A stretch of 64,000 nt of DNA from Microvirga terricola (GTDB lineage Bacteria; Pseudomonadota; Alphaproteobacteria; Rhizobiales; Beijerinckiaceae). This document shows positions 17,555 through 25,939 of the stretch, one piece after another. The stretch spans positions 186,001 through 250,000 of the forward strand of contig NZ_JAATJS010000004.1 of the NCBI RefSeq assembly GCF_011777495.1, given 5' to 3'. The notes beneath the pieces are model-generated. The model searched no databases, was not told where the DNA came from, and was given only the letters and a program-made list of their open reading frames with translations. Each line of letters begins with the position of its first letter. Within the stretch, counting starts at the first letter, position 1. The translations under genes and the position numbers were made by a program.

Positions 17555-17572
17555 GTGACGGAAAAATGACGC
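17555..17572 (-). promoter_or_regulatory. Pho-box-like direct repeat (toward the phytase-like gene)
   Basis: On the minus strand GCGTCAT-TTTT-CCGTCAC, two 7-bp GTCA-containing repeats separated by four bases, matches the 7-4-7 layout of the PhoB box (CTGTCAT-N4-CTGTCAC). It is 58 bp upstream of the start at 17497 and points toward it. Confidence 0.6.
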
Positions 17573-17603
17573 CTCAATGAACCGCAACAACATCCAGGAC
17601 CTA

Positions 17604-17621
17604 TTGTCATCCAACTGTCGA
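17604..17621 (+). promoter_or_regulatory. Pho-box-like direct repeat (toward alkaline phosphatase)
   Basis: TTGTCAT-CCAA-CTGTCGA has the PhoB 7-4-7 layout with 12 of 14 repeat positions matching CTGTCAT/CTGTCAC. It lies 46 bp upstream of the alkaline phosphatase start, where PhoB normally replaces the -35 element. Confidence 0.7.
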
Positions 17622-17667
17622 ATCCAAGCGTTAGAACCCGCCCGTCAGCAATTCAGGAGCGGACTTG

Positions 17668-19407
17668 ATGAAGACGTGGACAGCGTTGGGCGTGGGCCTT
17701 CTTGGTCTCGTGGCAACAGGCGCACAGGCGCAGACGATTTACCCCATCTCGCGGGCAGAAATCCTCGCTGGATCGAAATTCGATTTCAAGGTCGAGTTCC
17801 CTGGTGCGCCCGCGCAGGGAGCCGTGAAGGTCACGATCAATGGGCAAGATCCGGCGATCGCGCTGGGCCAGTCCGCGAAGTTCGTCGAGAAAGAAGACGG
17901 CGGCGATCTCTCGGCTTACTGGATCCGCGGCGCGCAGATCTCCAAGCCCGGCGCCTACATCGTTGAGGCGAGCCTCGGCGACAAGAAAGCCACGGTGAAG
18001 TGGGAAGTGTTTGGCACTCCTCAGCGCAAAGCCAAGAACGTCATTCTCTTCGTTGGCGACGGCCTTTCCGTCCCGCACCGCACCGCCGCGCGCATTCTCT
18101 CCAAGGGCATCGTCGAGGGTAAGTACAACGGCGAACTCGCCATGGACGAGATGCCTCACATGGCGCTCGTCTCTACTTCCGGCACTGACTCGGTCGTGAC
18201 CGACAGCGCCAACGCCATGAGCGCCTACACGACGGGCCACAAGTCCTGCGTGAACGCGCTCGGCGTCTATTGCGCCAAGAACAAGAGCACCCTCGACCAT
18301 CCGAAGGTCGAAACCATCGGCGAGCTGGCGAAGCGCCGCAATGGCGGCATGTCGGTCGGCGTCGTCTCAAATTCGGAGATCGAAGACGCGACCCCGGCAG
18401 GCATGGTCTCCCACACCCGTCGCCGCGCGGACTTCAACGACATCGTGAAAATGTTCTACGACGTGAAGCCCGACGTGATCCTGGGCGGCGGTTCGCCGAA
18501 CTTCCTCGCCAAGTCGACCCCGGGCTCCAAACGCACGGACGAGGATGACTATATCAAGAAGTTCGAGGCCGACGGCTACAAGTTCGTCTCCACCAAGCAG
18601 GAGATGCAGGCCGCGGCGAAGGCCGGCTCCTCGAAGGTCCTCGGCCTGTTCAATACCGGCAACATCGACGGCGCACTCGACCTCAAGATCCTCAAGAAGG
18701 GCACTGTCTCCAAGTTCCCCGACCAACCGGATCTCGTTGAACAGACCAAGGCGGCCCTCGACGTTCTCTCAAAGAATCCGAACGGCTTCATGTTGATGGT
18801 TGAATCGGCCCGTATCGACAAGTACGCCCACTCGCTGGATGCCGAGCGCACGATCTACGACACGATCATGCTCGACAACGCGGTGAAGGCTGCCAAGGAC
18901 TTCGTTGCAAACCGCGATGACACCCTTATCATCGTCGTCGGCGACCACGCTCACCCGGTCTCGATCATCGGTACCTACGACGACGACACCCCCGGCAATC
19001 AGCTGCGCGACAAGCTCGGAACCTACGCTGAGGCGAAGTACCCGAACTATCCGGCCCCGAATGCCGATGGCTATCCGGAGAAGGTCGACGTCTCCCGCCG
19101 CCTCGCCTTCGTGTTTGGTTCGTACCCCGACTACTGCGACCTCGGCCGTCCTTACATGAACGGCGAGAACGTCCCGGCCGTGAAGGCTGCCGACGGCAAG
19201 ACCTACGTGGCGAACGAGGAATACTGCAAAGACCCGATGGCCGCCCGTCGCACCGGCAACCTCCCACTCGATGCGAACTCCGGCGTGCACTCGGCTGACG
19301 ATCTTGTCCTAACCGCAATGGGTCCCGGCTCGGAGATGTTCAAGGCTCGCGTCGACAACACCTACGTGTTCCGGGTCATGGCGACCGCCCTCGGCCTCGG
19401 CCAGTAA
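17668..19407 (+). CDS. Alkaline phosphatase (PhoA family), secreted
   Basis: Phosphate monoesterase of the PF00245 fold using two zinc ions and one magnesium in the periplasm. The 579-residue precursor has a signal peptide ending ATGAQAQ and an extra ~100-residue N-terminal domain. The catalytic domain starts at KNVILFVGDGLSVPHRTA, with its metal Asp. The nucleophile Ser is in VTDSANAMSAYTTGHKS. Metal ligands follow in DKYAHSLDAE, VVGDHAHPVS and GVHSADDLVL. It is about 100 residues longer than E. coli PhoA, mostly from the N-terminal domain. ATG 17668 follows AGGAG with 8-base spacing. A Pho box lies just upstream, and three genes follow within 14 bp or with overlap. Confidence 0.92.
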   Translation: MKTWTALGVGLLGLVATGAQAQTIYPISRAEILAGSKFDFKVEFPGAPAQGAVKVTINGQDPAIALGQSAKFVEKEDGGDLSAYWIRGAQISKPGAYIVEASLGDKKATVKWEVFGTPQRKAKNVILFVGDGLSVPHRTAARILSKGIVEGKYNGELAMDEMPHMALVSTSGTDSVVTDSANAMSAYTTGHKSCVNALGVYCAKNKSTLDHPKVETIGELAKRRNGGMSVGVVSNSEIEDATPAGMVSHTRRRADFNDIVKMFYDVKPDVILGGGSPNFLAKSTPGSKRTDEDDYIKKFEADGYKFVSTKQEMQAAAKAGSSKVLGLFNTGNIDGALDLKILKKGTVSKFPDQPDLVEQTKAALDVLSKNPNGFMLMVESARIDKYAHSLDAERTIYDTIMLDNAVKAAKDFVANRDDTLIIVVGDHAHPVSIIGTYDDDTPGNQLRDKLGTYAEAKYPNYPAPNADGYPEKVDVSRRLAFVFGSYPDYCDLGRPYMNGENVPAVKAADGKTYVANEEYCKDPMAARRTGNLPLDANSGVHSADDLVLTAMGPGSEMFKARVDNTYVFRVMATALGLGQ

Positions 19408-19421
19408 AGCCTCTCGGGTCC

Positions 19422-19877
19422 ATGACGGATCACCCTCACCTCTCGCTGACGCGGCGCCGATTTTCCATCGGCGCCGCGTTGGCGCTTTTTGCCAGCCCAG
19501 CGCGAGCTGCGGAATGGATCTCGTTCGATACGCTCTACAAGAGCTTCGGCGTTCGCGGATTTGAGTTCGCGGACCGGATTGTCGCCCTGAAAGGCCAGGA
19601 GGTTTCCCTGACCGGATACATGGCGCCTCCCTTGCGGGCCGAGAGCACTTTCTTCGTGCTGACCCGCGAGCCACTCGCCATCTGCCCGTTCTGCCAGTCG
19701 GATGCGGATTGGCCGGTAGACATCGTGGTGATTTACCTCAAGGCGGAAACGCCGCTTGTCTCCGCCGGCGCAAAGATCATCGTCAGCGGCCGGCTTGAGG
19801 TCGGTTCCTGGACCGACCCGGACAGCGGCTTTGTCAGTCAGATCAGGATTGCCGATGCGTCCTATCGCCGAGTCTGA
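19422..19877 (+). CDS. Tat-exported DUF3299-like periplasmic protein
   Basis: A 151-residue protein with a twin-arginine signal (LTRRRFSIGAALALFASPARA). The mature domain reads VSLTGYMAPPLRAESTFFVL followed by the ICPFC pair, a pattern I associate with DUF3299-type proteins found next to MacB-like ABC pairs. The CPFC motif could bind a metal or form a disulfide; the function is unknown. It starts 14 bp after the alkaline phosphatase stop and its 3' end overlaps the ATPase gene by 23 bp, so all four genes are probably one transcript. Confidence 0.75.
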   Translation: MTDHPHLSLTRRRFSIGAALALFASPARAAEWISFDTLYKSFGVRGFEFADRIVALKGQEVSLTGYMAPPLRAESTFFVLTREPLAICPFCQSDADWPVDIVVIYLKAETPLVSAGAKIIVSGRLEVGSWTDPDSGFVSQIRIADASYRRV

Positions 19878-20574
19878 ATTTCGTGAAACCGCCGAGCCAT
19901 TGGCTTTGCGCGCGGTTTCCGTTGAGGTGCGTCAAGACGGCGGGGCCCCGTTGCGGGTGCTCGACATCCCCTCCCTCGACATCTCCGCTGGCGCGCGGGT
20001 CGCGCTGACGGGACCGTCCGGCGCAGGCAAGACCACGCTGCTTCATCTCTTGGCCGGGATCGGTCGTCCGACCCGCGGAGCCATCCGATGGGGCGGCCTC
20101 GATCTCGCCAACCTCACCGAGAGTGCTCGCGACCGCTGGCGTCGCCGTGAGATCGGTCTGGTATTTCAGGATTTTCACCTTATTCCCGAACTGAGCATTC
20201 TCGACAATATCCTGCTGCCTCTCACCTTCGGGAGCGCCGGCCGGAGTCAAAATTATTCAAAACGCGCAGTGGCGTTGTCCGAGCGTATGGGGCTGCCCGA
20301 TCCACGCCGCCGTGCCGCCGTTCTCTCTCGGGGAGAGCAGCAGCGGGTCGCCATAGCGCGCGCGCTGTTGCAGGACCCCGCCATCCTGCTGGCGGACGAG
20401 CCGACTGCGAGCCTCGACGCGACTACGGGTGACGCGCTCGGTACGCTTCTTCTGGATGCGGCTCGGCAACGCGGCGCGACACTCATCGTCGTGACCCACG
20501 ATCCGCATCTCATTGCCCGCCTCGACACGGTGCTCCGCATCGAAGCTGGAAAGCTTATGGAGACGCGCCCATGA
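19855..20574 (+). CDS. ABC transporter ATP-binding protein (MacB/LolD type)
   Basis: ATPase of 239 residues of the LolD/MacB group. Walker A is GPSGAGKTTLL; the Q-loop is in EIGLVFQDFHLIPELSILDN, which is typical of this group. The signature is VLSRGEQQRVAIARAL (SRGEQ in place of SGGEQ), Walker B ILLADEPTASLD, and the switch His is in IVVTHDPHL. The start at 19855 follows CAGGA and overlaps the upstream gene; its end overlaps the permease by 4 bp. Such pairs do not usually import solutes but drive export or mechanical work on periplasmic partners. Confidence 0.88.
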   Translation: MRPIAESEFRETAEPLALRAVSVEVRQDGGAPLRVLDIPSLDISAGARVALTGPSGAGKTTLLHLLAGIGRPTRGAIRWGGLDLANLTESARDRWRRREIGLVFQDFHLIPELSILDNILLPLTFGSAGRSQNYSKRAVALSERMGLPDPRRRAAVLSRGEQQRVAIARALLQDPAILLADEPTASLDATTGDALGTLLLDAARQRGATLIVVTHDPHLIARLDTVLRIEAGKLMETRP

Positions 20575-21803
20575 ACCCGTTTCCGATGGTTCGCGCGGAT
20601 CTTAAGGCGCTTCGTTGGCTGGGCTTCGCGATCCCGCTTCTGATCGCCGTGGCCGTTGCCATGGGTGTCGGCATCGGCGCCCAGGAGCGAATGCTGCGGC
20701 AAAGCTCGGCGCGAGCGGCAGACGATTTCGACCTCTTGATCGGCGCTGTGGGCAGCCAGACCCAGCTCGTCCTCACGACGGTTTATCTCGATCTCGAAGC
20801 CCTGCCTCTGACGGACGGCTCGCCTCTCAACAAGCTCGCGACGGACCCGCGCGTTACTGCCGCGGCACCCATCGCCTTTGGCGACGTGATGCGTGGCTTC
20901 CCCGTCGTCGGTACGACGCCAGCATTCGCAAGCCGATGGGGACGCGTCCAGGCAGCGGAAGGGCGAGTATTCAAGAAGGAAGGCGAAGCGCTGATCGGCG
21001 CCGACGTCGCTCTCAAGATCGGAGACACCTTCAAACCCTCTCACGCGACAGGTGGCGGCCATGCCTTTCAGGAGGATGCGGAGGAGGAAACCCGCCACCG
21101 GCACGAGAGAGTGACCTACACGGTGGTCGGACGCCTCCCCCGGCTCGGCACACCCTGGGACCGCACGATCCAGGTACCGGTCGAGAGCGTCTGGGAAACC
21201 CATGGCCTTGGTAACGGACACGCCCAGGATGACGCTGAGCTTGGCCCGCCTTTCGATGCTCCAACCGTCCCAGGTGTGCCCGCCATCGTGGTCAAGCCGA
21301 AGCGTATCGCCGATGCCTACGCGTTGCGGGGCGAATATCGCCAGGGTGGTACCATGGCGGTATTTCCGGCGGAGGTTTTGGTTAGCCTTTACAAAACCAT
21401 CGGCGACATAAAGGACGTGCTGGTCGCGTCGTCGTGGATCAGCAACGGTTTGATTTTCGTGGCCGTTTTGCTGCTGCTTCTCACCCTCACCGGCCTGCGG
21501 CGGCGGCGCTATGCAGTGCTGCGCGCGCTTGGAGCTCCCGCCATCTACATCCTCGTCGTGGTCTGGCTCGAGGCAGCGATCCTTCTGGCGGCGGGCTGCG
21601 CGCTGGGGCTTCTGTTCGGCTGGGGAGCGGCCTCTATCGTTTCCCGCGCCATCGAGGCGGAGACGGGGCTTCACCTGGCCTTTTCGCCCGGACTGCCTGA
21701 CATGCTCTTCGTTGCGGGTCTGATCGCGCTGGGCAGCCTCCTCGCGCTCGTTCCAGCAGCATTGACCTATCGCCTTCCGGTTTCGGATGCGCTGCGCGGC
21801 TGA
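20571..21803 (+). CDS. ABC transporter permease, FtsX/MacB type with His-rich periplasmic loop
   Basis: Permease of 410 residues with the four-helix FtsX/MacB topology: one N-terminal helix (about 15-35), a large periplasmic domain, and three C-terminal helices around LIFVAVLLLLLTLTGLRRRRYAVLRALGAP. The periplasmic domain contains an acidic, histidine-rich stretch at about 158-180 (SHATGGGH, then EEETRHRHER) and two more His near 207-213. This suggests metal binding. Partnered with the preceding ATPase and DUF3299-like protein, it may handle a metal such as zinc, which the co-transcribed alkaline phosphatase needs. The substrate is inference. Confidence 0.8.
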   Translation: MNPFPMVRADLKALRWLGFAIPLLIAVAVAMGVGIGAQERMLRQSSARAADDFDLLIGAVGSQTQLVLTTVYLDLEALPLTDGSPLNKLATDPRVTAAAPIAFGDVMRGFPVVGTTPAFASRWGRVQAAEGRVFKKEGEALIGADVALKIGDTFKPSHATGGGHAFQEDAEEETRHRHERVTYTVVGRLPRLGTPWDRTIQVPVESVWETHGLGNGHAQDDAELGPPFDAPTVPGVPAIVVKPKRIADAYALRGEYRQGGTMAVFPAEVLVSLYKTIGDIKDVLVASSWISNGLIFVAVLLLLLTLTGLRRRRYAVLRALGAPAIYILVVVWLEAAILLAAGCALGLLFGWGAASIVSRAIEAETGLHLAFSPGLPDMLFVAGLIALGSLLALVPAALTYRLPVSDALRG

Positions 21804-21823
21804 CGCTGTTTCTGCGTGACGGA

Positions 21824-23992
21824 TCAGGCGCTCCGCTGTTGTTCCGTCACGATCTCAACAGTGATCGAACGCAGCCGCGCCCGGTCAGCGCTTGGACCGA
21901 CGAGCACTTCGATGGCACCATCTTCCAGCACGGGTCGAAGGTTGGGGTCGAGGTGCCCGAGATCGGCCACGGCGACGCTAAGCTGCAGGCGCCGTCGCTC
22001 TCCCGCGGCCAGCCTGATCTTGCCAAAATCCTTCAACTCCAGCACCGGCCGCGACACTGACGCAACCGGATCGTGAATGAATAGAAATAGGGCTTCTTCT
22101 CCCTCCCGCGCGCCCTCATTGGTTACATCGACATCGACCACGATGGTATCGCTCGGCCCCAACCGCTTCGCATTCACGCTAAGGCCGGTGATGTTGAAGG
22201 AGGTGTAGGAAAGCCCTTCACCGAAGAGGAAAAGCGGCTCGTTCGGCAGGTCGATGTAGCGGCTCGTGAAGTGATTTTCAGGGTCGAAGGGACGTCCAGT
22301 CGGTCGATGGGCATAGGAGATCGGGATTTGACCGACCGCACGTGGCCAGGAAACCGGGAGCTTGCCACTCGGATTGTAAAGCCCAATCAAGACATCGGCG
22401 AGCGCATGTCCTGCCTCTTGTCCCAGAAAGCCTGAAACAATCAGGGAATCTGCGCGATCAACCAGCCAATCGATGATAAGCGGCCGACCGCCCATGATGA
22501 TGGCAACGACAGGCTTGCCGAGCGCCAGGATCGCTTCAGCCAATTCGCGCTGACGCCCTGGCAAGTCGATATGCGCGCGAGAGGCGGCTTCGCCGCTCAT
22601 GTCCCTGTCCTCGCCAAGACAGAGCAAAACGATATCTGCCGCCGATGCGGCCTCTATCGCCGCGGGAATGCCTTCCCGGTCGCCCTGCCCACGGAAGTCG
22701 ACGGCTTCGGCAGCGCTGATCTCAGTTGAAGGCAAAGCGTTCCGGAGACCTTCGAGAATGGTGACCACTCGTTGGGCATCACCAAGCGCTGCCCAGGGGC
22801 CCAGCATGTCGGATCGGGAATCGATCAGCGGCCCGATAAGCGCGATGCGTCGCGTGGTCGGATCGAGCGGCAGAAGAGAACGCTCGTTTTTCAAGAGCAC
22901 AATGGAACGCTGCGCGGCGTCCCGCGCCAATGCCCTGTTGGCATCCCGCAAACGTGGGTCGGCCGCCTTGGTCGCGCCTCCCTTGTTTGGGGTCTCAAGG
23001 AGGCCAAGCTTTTCTTTCAGCGAAAGTACGTGTCTCACGGCGGCATCGACGTCCTCGATCCGGGCAGAGCCCTGCTCAAGTGCGATTGGCAGGCCTTTCT
23101 CATAGGCACCACCCATCATATCGATGTCGATCCCAGCGCGTAGCGCCAGGGCAGCCGCGGCGGCGCGATCCTCTGCGACCCCGTGATTGATCAGTTCCTG
23201 GATCGCGCTGTAATCGCTCACGATCACGCCCTCAAAACCCCATTGCCGCCGCAGGACGTCCCGCACCGCCGCGACATTCGCGGTCATCGGAACGCCAGCG
23301 AGATCTGTAAATGCCGTCATGATCGCGGCGACCCCGGCCTGAACCGCTTGATGGAACGGTGGGAGGTAAACCTCGTGCAGCAGACGTTCGGAGATATCGA
23401 CCGACGCATAGTCGCGCCCTGCGTTCGCGGCGCCATATGCGGCGAAATGCTTGGCCGTCGCGGCAAGCGTATTGGCGGCAGCGAGATCATCGCCCTGGAA
23501 GCCCTTCACTTTTGCTTCCGCCCAGCGCCGTGCGACCAGAACATCCTCACCCGGACTCTCGGCAATCCGCCCCCAACGGGGATCGCGAGCGATGTCGATC
23601 ATGGGAGCGAACGTCATGTGAATGCCGTCGGCAGCCGCCTCGGTCGCGGCAGCCCGCGCCGTCCGCCGCCAGAGATCTGGATCAAGGGCCGCGGCTTCGG
23701 CCGAAGGGATCGGGAAAGTGGTCCGATAGCCGTGAATGACATCGAGGCTGAAGATAAGCGGAATTCCGAGGCGACTCTCCTCCAGCGCGATGCGCTGCAT
23801 GTCGCGGATCTGTTCCGGATCGACCAAGTTAAGCAGACTTCCCACGCGTCCCTGTCGAATGGCCGCGGCTAGGTCCCCCGCTCTCCCTGAACCGGTGACG
23901 ATGCCGCCGGCGTCCAACATCGTCAGCTGGCCGATTTTTTCCTCGAGGGTCATGGCCTGAAGCAGCGCTTCGATCCCTCGTTGACCCGCCAT
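21824..23992 (-). CDS. bglX: GH3 beta-glucosidase (BglX-like), no signal peptide
   Basis: Glycoside hydrolase family 3 enzyme of 722 residues that removes glucose from the non-reducing end of beta-glucosides. Domain order is the GH3 barrel (MTLEEKIGQLTMLD, then TAKHFAAYGAANAGRDY), the nucleophile Asp in VIVSDYSA, the GH3_C domain (GRPLIIDWLVDRADSLIVSGFLGQ), and a fibronectin-III-like end domain. I start it at ATG 23992 (MAGQRGIEALLQAM) with GGAG six bases upstream. E. coli BglX has a signal peptide; none is seen here, so it probably acts in the cytoplasm. It is divergent from the ABC/glycosidase genes at 24117-28662. Linkage preference cannot be read; beta-1,2 is possible given the GH144-type neighbour. 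Confidence 0.88.
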   Translation of the reverse strand: MAGQRGIEALLQAMTLEEKIGQLTMLDAGGIVTGSGRAGDLAAAIRQGRVGSLLNLVDPEQIRDMQRIALEESRLGIPLIFSLDVIHGYRTTFPIPSAEAAALDPDLWRRTARAAATEAAADGIHMTFAPMIDIARDPRWGRIAESPGEDVLVARRWAEAKVKGFQGDDLAAANTLAATAKHFAAYGAANAGRDYASVDISERLLHEVYLPPFHQAVQAGVAAIMTAFTDLAGVPMTANVAAVRDVLRRQWGFEGVIVSDYSAIQELINHGVAEDRAAAAALALRAGIDIDMMGGAYEKGLPIALEQGSARIEDVDAAVRHVLSLKEKLGLLETPNKGGATKAADPRLRDANRALARDAAQRSIVLLKNERSLLPLDPTTRRIALIGPLIDSRSDMLGPWAALGDAQRVVTILEGLRNALPSTEISAAEAVDFRGQGDREGIPAAIEAASAADIVLLCLGEDRDMSGEAASRAHIDLPGRQRELAEAILALGKPVVAIIMGGRPLIIDWLVDRADSLIVSGFLGQEAGHALADVLIGLYNPSGKLPVSWPRAVGQIPISYAHRPTGRPFDPENHFTSRYIDLPNEPLFLFGEGLSYTSFNITGLSVNAKRLGPSDTIVVDVDVTNEGAREGEEALFLFIHDPVASVSRPVLELKDFGKIRLAAGERRRLQLSVAVADLGHLDPNLRPVLEDGAIEVLVGPSADRARLRSITVEIVTEQQRSA

Positions 23993-24116
23993 AATCCACT
24001 CCGCATTTCGTGAATGAAAAGCTAGGGCGTCGCGGCCGGTCGGGAACACTTGCCCCTCGTCCGGCAAGGCTTGCATCACGATATTGATGGGGAGAGATCC
24101 GAAATCGGAGCGCCCC

Positions 24117-25880
24117 ATGCCGGAAAAATCCGTCCCTCCCTACGCCTACGTGTGGAGCCACGTCCGGGTCATGCTGAGTGCTCTCGCGCGATCCAATCAG
24201 TGCAAGACCCTCTTCCTGGTCTGTCTCGGGATCGTGGTCGTCGTCAGCGCCAACACCGTCGCACAGATCCGGCTGAATGCGTGGAACCGGCCTTTTTACG
24301 ACGCCGTCGCCCAGAAGGAGTTCGCGCTCTTTATCAACCAACTTCTGGTCTTCGCCGTCCTCGCATCGAGCCTCCTTGTCCTCGGGGTGATGCAAACCTG
24401 GCTGCAGGAATATCTCAAGGTGAGCCTCCGCGAGGCCCTGACGCGGGACCTCATCTCCGAGTGGCTCAAACCGATGCGGGTTTATCGGCTGCCACTTGCC
24501 GGGGACATCGGCATCAACCCGGACCAGCGCATCCATGAAGACATCCGGCATATGACAGAACTCCTGACGGATCTTATGGTCGGCTTGCTCCAAGCGTCGC
24601 TTCTGCTCATCTCCTTCGTCGGCGTTCTTTGGGTCCTGTCCGGTGAGATGGCGCAGTCAGATTCGACAAGCCTGGTGGCCGTGCCAGGCTACATGGTGTG
24701 GTGCGCCCTCGCCTACGCCCTGATCGGCTCCTGGCTAAGCTGGTATGTCGGTCGGCCCCTGATCGACCTCAATGTCGAGCGGTCCGCGCGGGATGCCGAG
24801 CTGCGTTTTGCGCTTGTTCGGGTGAACGAGGCCGCTGAGGCGATCTCACTTTTCCGAGGCGAGGAGGATGAGCGCCGGATGCTCAACGGCGAGCTGGAGC
24901 GGGTCATCGCCGTCATGAAACAACTCGTAAACGGGTTTGTACGGCTCACCTGGGTCACATCGGGCTATGGTTGGCTGGCCATCGTCATTCCCTTCATCGT
25001 CGCGGCACCTGGATATTTTACCGGGCAACTAAGTTTTGGAGCTCTGATGATGACTGTCGCGGCGTTTCAGCAGGTTCAACAGGCGCTGAGATGGTTCGTG
25101 GACAACTTCCAGAAATTGGCCGATTGGCGCGCGGCGTTGCTGCGTGTGATGCTCCTTCGCGAGGCGCTGACATCGCTCGATACGCTTGGCGAAAAGATCG
25201 AGCACATTGCAATCAGCAAGGGGGCAAATGCCAAGCTCGTGTTCGATAATCTTGGCGTTTTCCTCGTCAATGGCCGCGCGGCACTGAAGGAGCCGCATGT
25301 CGAAATCTCCGCAGGAGAGCATGTCTTGATCCTTGGGCAGGCGAGCGCTGGCAAGACGACCTTTTTCCGAGCGCTGGCCGGTCTGTGGCCTTGGGGAACG
25401 GGGTCCGTCACCCTTCCCAAAGGGCGAGGTATTATGTTTATGCCGCAGCGCCCCTATCTGCCGCGCGGGTCGCTCTGCTCCGTCCTGGCCTATCCGGCGC
25501 TCGCGAAAGACTTCGAGGCCTCAGCGTGCATCGCGGCTCTAGACCGGGTCGGCCTCGGGCATCTGAAACCCGATCTCGATAAGGAAGCCCGCTGGGACAT
25601 CGCGCTCACGCTTGAGGAACAGCAAAGGCTCGCTTTCGCGAGATTACTTCTTCAACGGCCAAGCTGGGTCTTCTTCGACGAGGCGATCAGCGCGCTCGAT
25701 GAGGACCGCCGCCGCCTCATCCTTTCTATCTTTGAGCACGAACTCGCGGGCTCCACGGTCATCAGCACCAGCGCCCGGCCCTCCACCGACCGCTTTTATA
25801 CCCGTGTCCTCAACCTTGTTCGTGGCCGCGAGGGGCGTCTTGCGCTGCGCGCCCATGAGCCACTCCCCGCCGGCCGTTAG
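24117..25880 (+). CDS. ABCD/YddA-type ABC transporter with fused ATPase, degenerate motifs
   Basis: A 587-residue half-transporter with an SbmA/BacA-like transmembrane domain (helices between about 25 and 315; typical RLNAWNRPFYDAVAQKE segment) fused to a C-terminal ATPase domain. Family members move vitamin B12, fatty acyl-CoA or peptides. Several ATPase motifs deviate: Walker A is GQASAGKTT, the signature reads LTLEEQQR (the usual G is E), and the switch region STSARPS lacks the expected His. Walker B WVFFDEAISALD is intact. It may be a weak or regulatory ATPase. ATG 24117 follows CGGAG. It is the first gene of a run with the GH144-type and GH15 enzymes. Confidence 0.82.
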   Translation: MPEKSVPPYAYVWSHVRVMLSALARSNQCKTLFLVCLGIVVVVSANTVAQIRLNAWNRPFYDAVAQKEFALFINQLLVFAVLASSLLVLGVMQTWLQEYLKVSLREALTRDLISEWLKPMRVYRLPLAGDIGINPDQRIHEDIRHMTELLTDLMVGLLQASLLLISFVGVLWVLSGEMAQSDSTSLVAVPGYMVWCALAYALIGSWLSWYVGRPLIDLNVERSARDAELRFALVRVNEAAEAISLFRGEEDERRMLNGELERVIAVMKQLVNGFVRLTWVTSGYGWLAIVIPFIVAAPGYFTGQLSFGALMMTVAAFQQVQQALRWFVDNFQKLADWRAALLRVMLLREALTSLDTLGEKIEHIAISKGANAKLVFDNLGVFLVNGRAALKEPHVEISAGEHVLILGQASAGKTTFFRALAGLWPWGTGSVTLPKGRGIMFMPQRPYLPRGSLCSVLAYPALAKDFEASACIAALDRVGLGHLKPDLDKEARWDIALTLEEQQRLAFARLLLQRPSWVFFDEAISALDEDRRRLILSIFEHELAGSTVISTSARPSTDRFYTRVLNLVRGREGRLALRAHEPLPAGR

Positions 25881-25939
25881 CGAATTCTTCTCGGGAGTGG
25901 TATCGTAGGCGCTGGGCAAAACGGTGAGTGCGGCGTTGC

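Noticed and set aside
24594-25130. Possible frameshift in the ABC transporter because of overlapping alternative frames
   Set aside because: The 587-residue frame runs through both domains in one phase with continuous family resemblance; the other frames are shadows.
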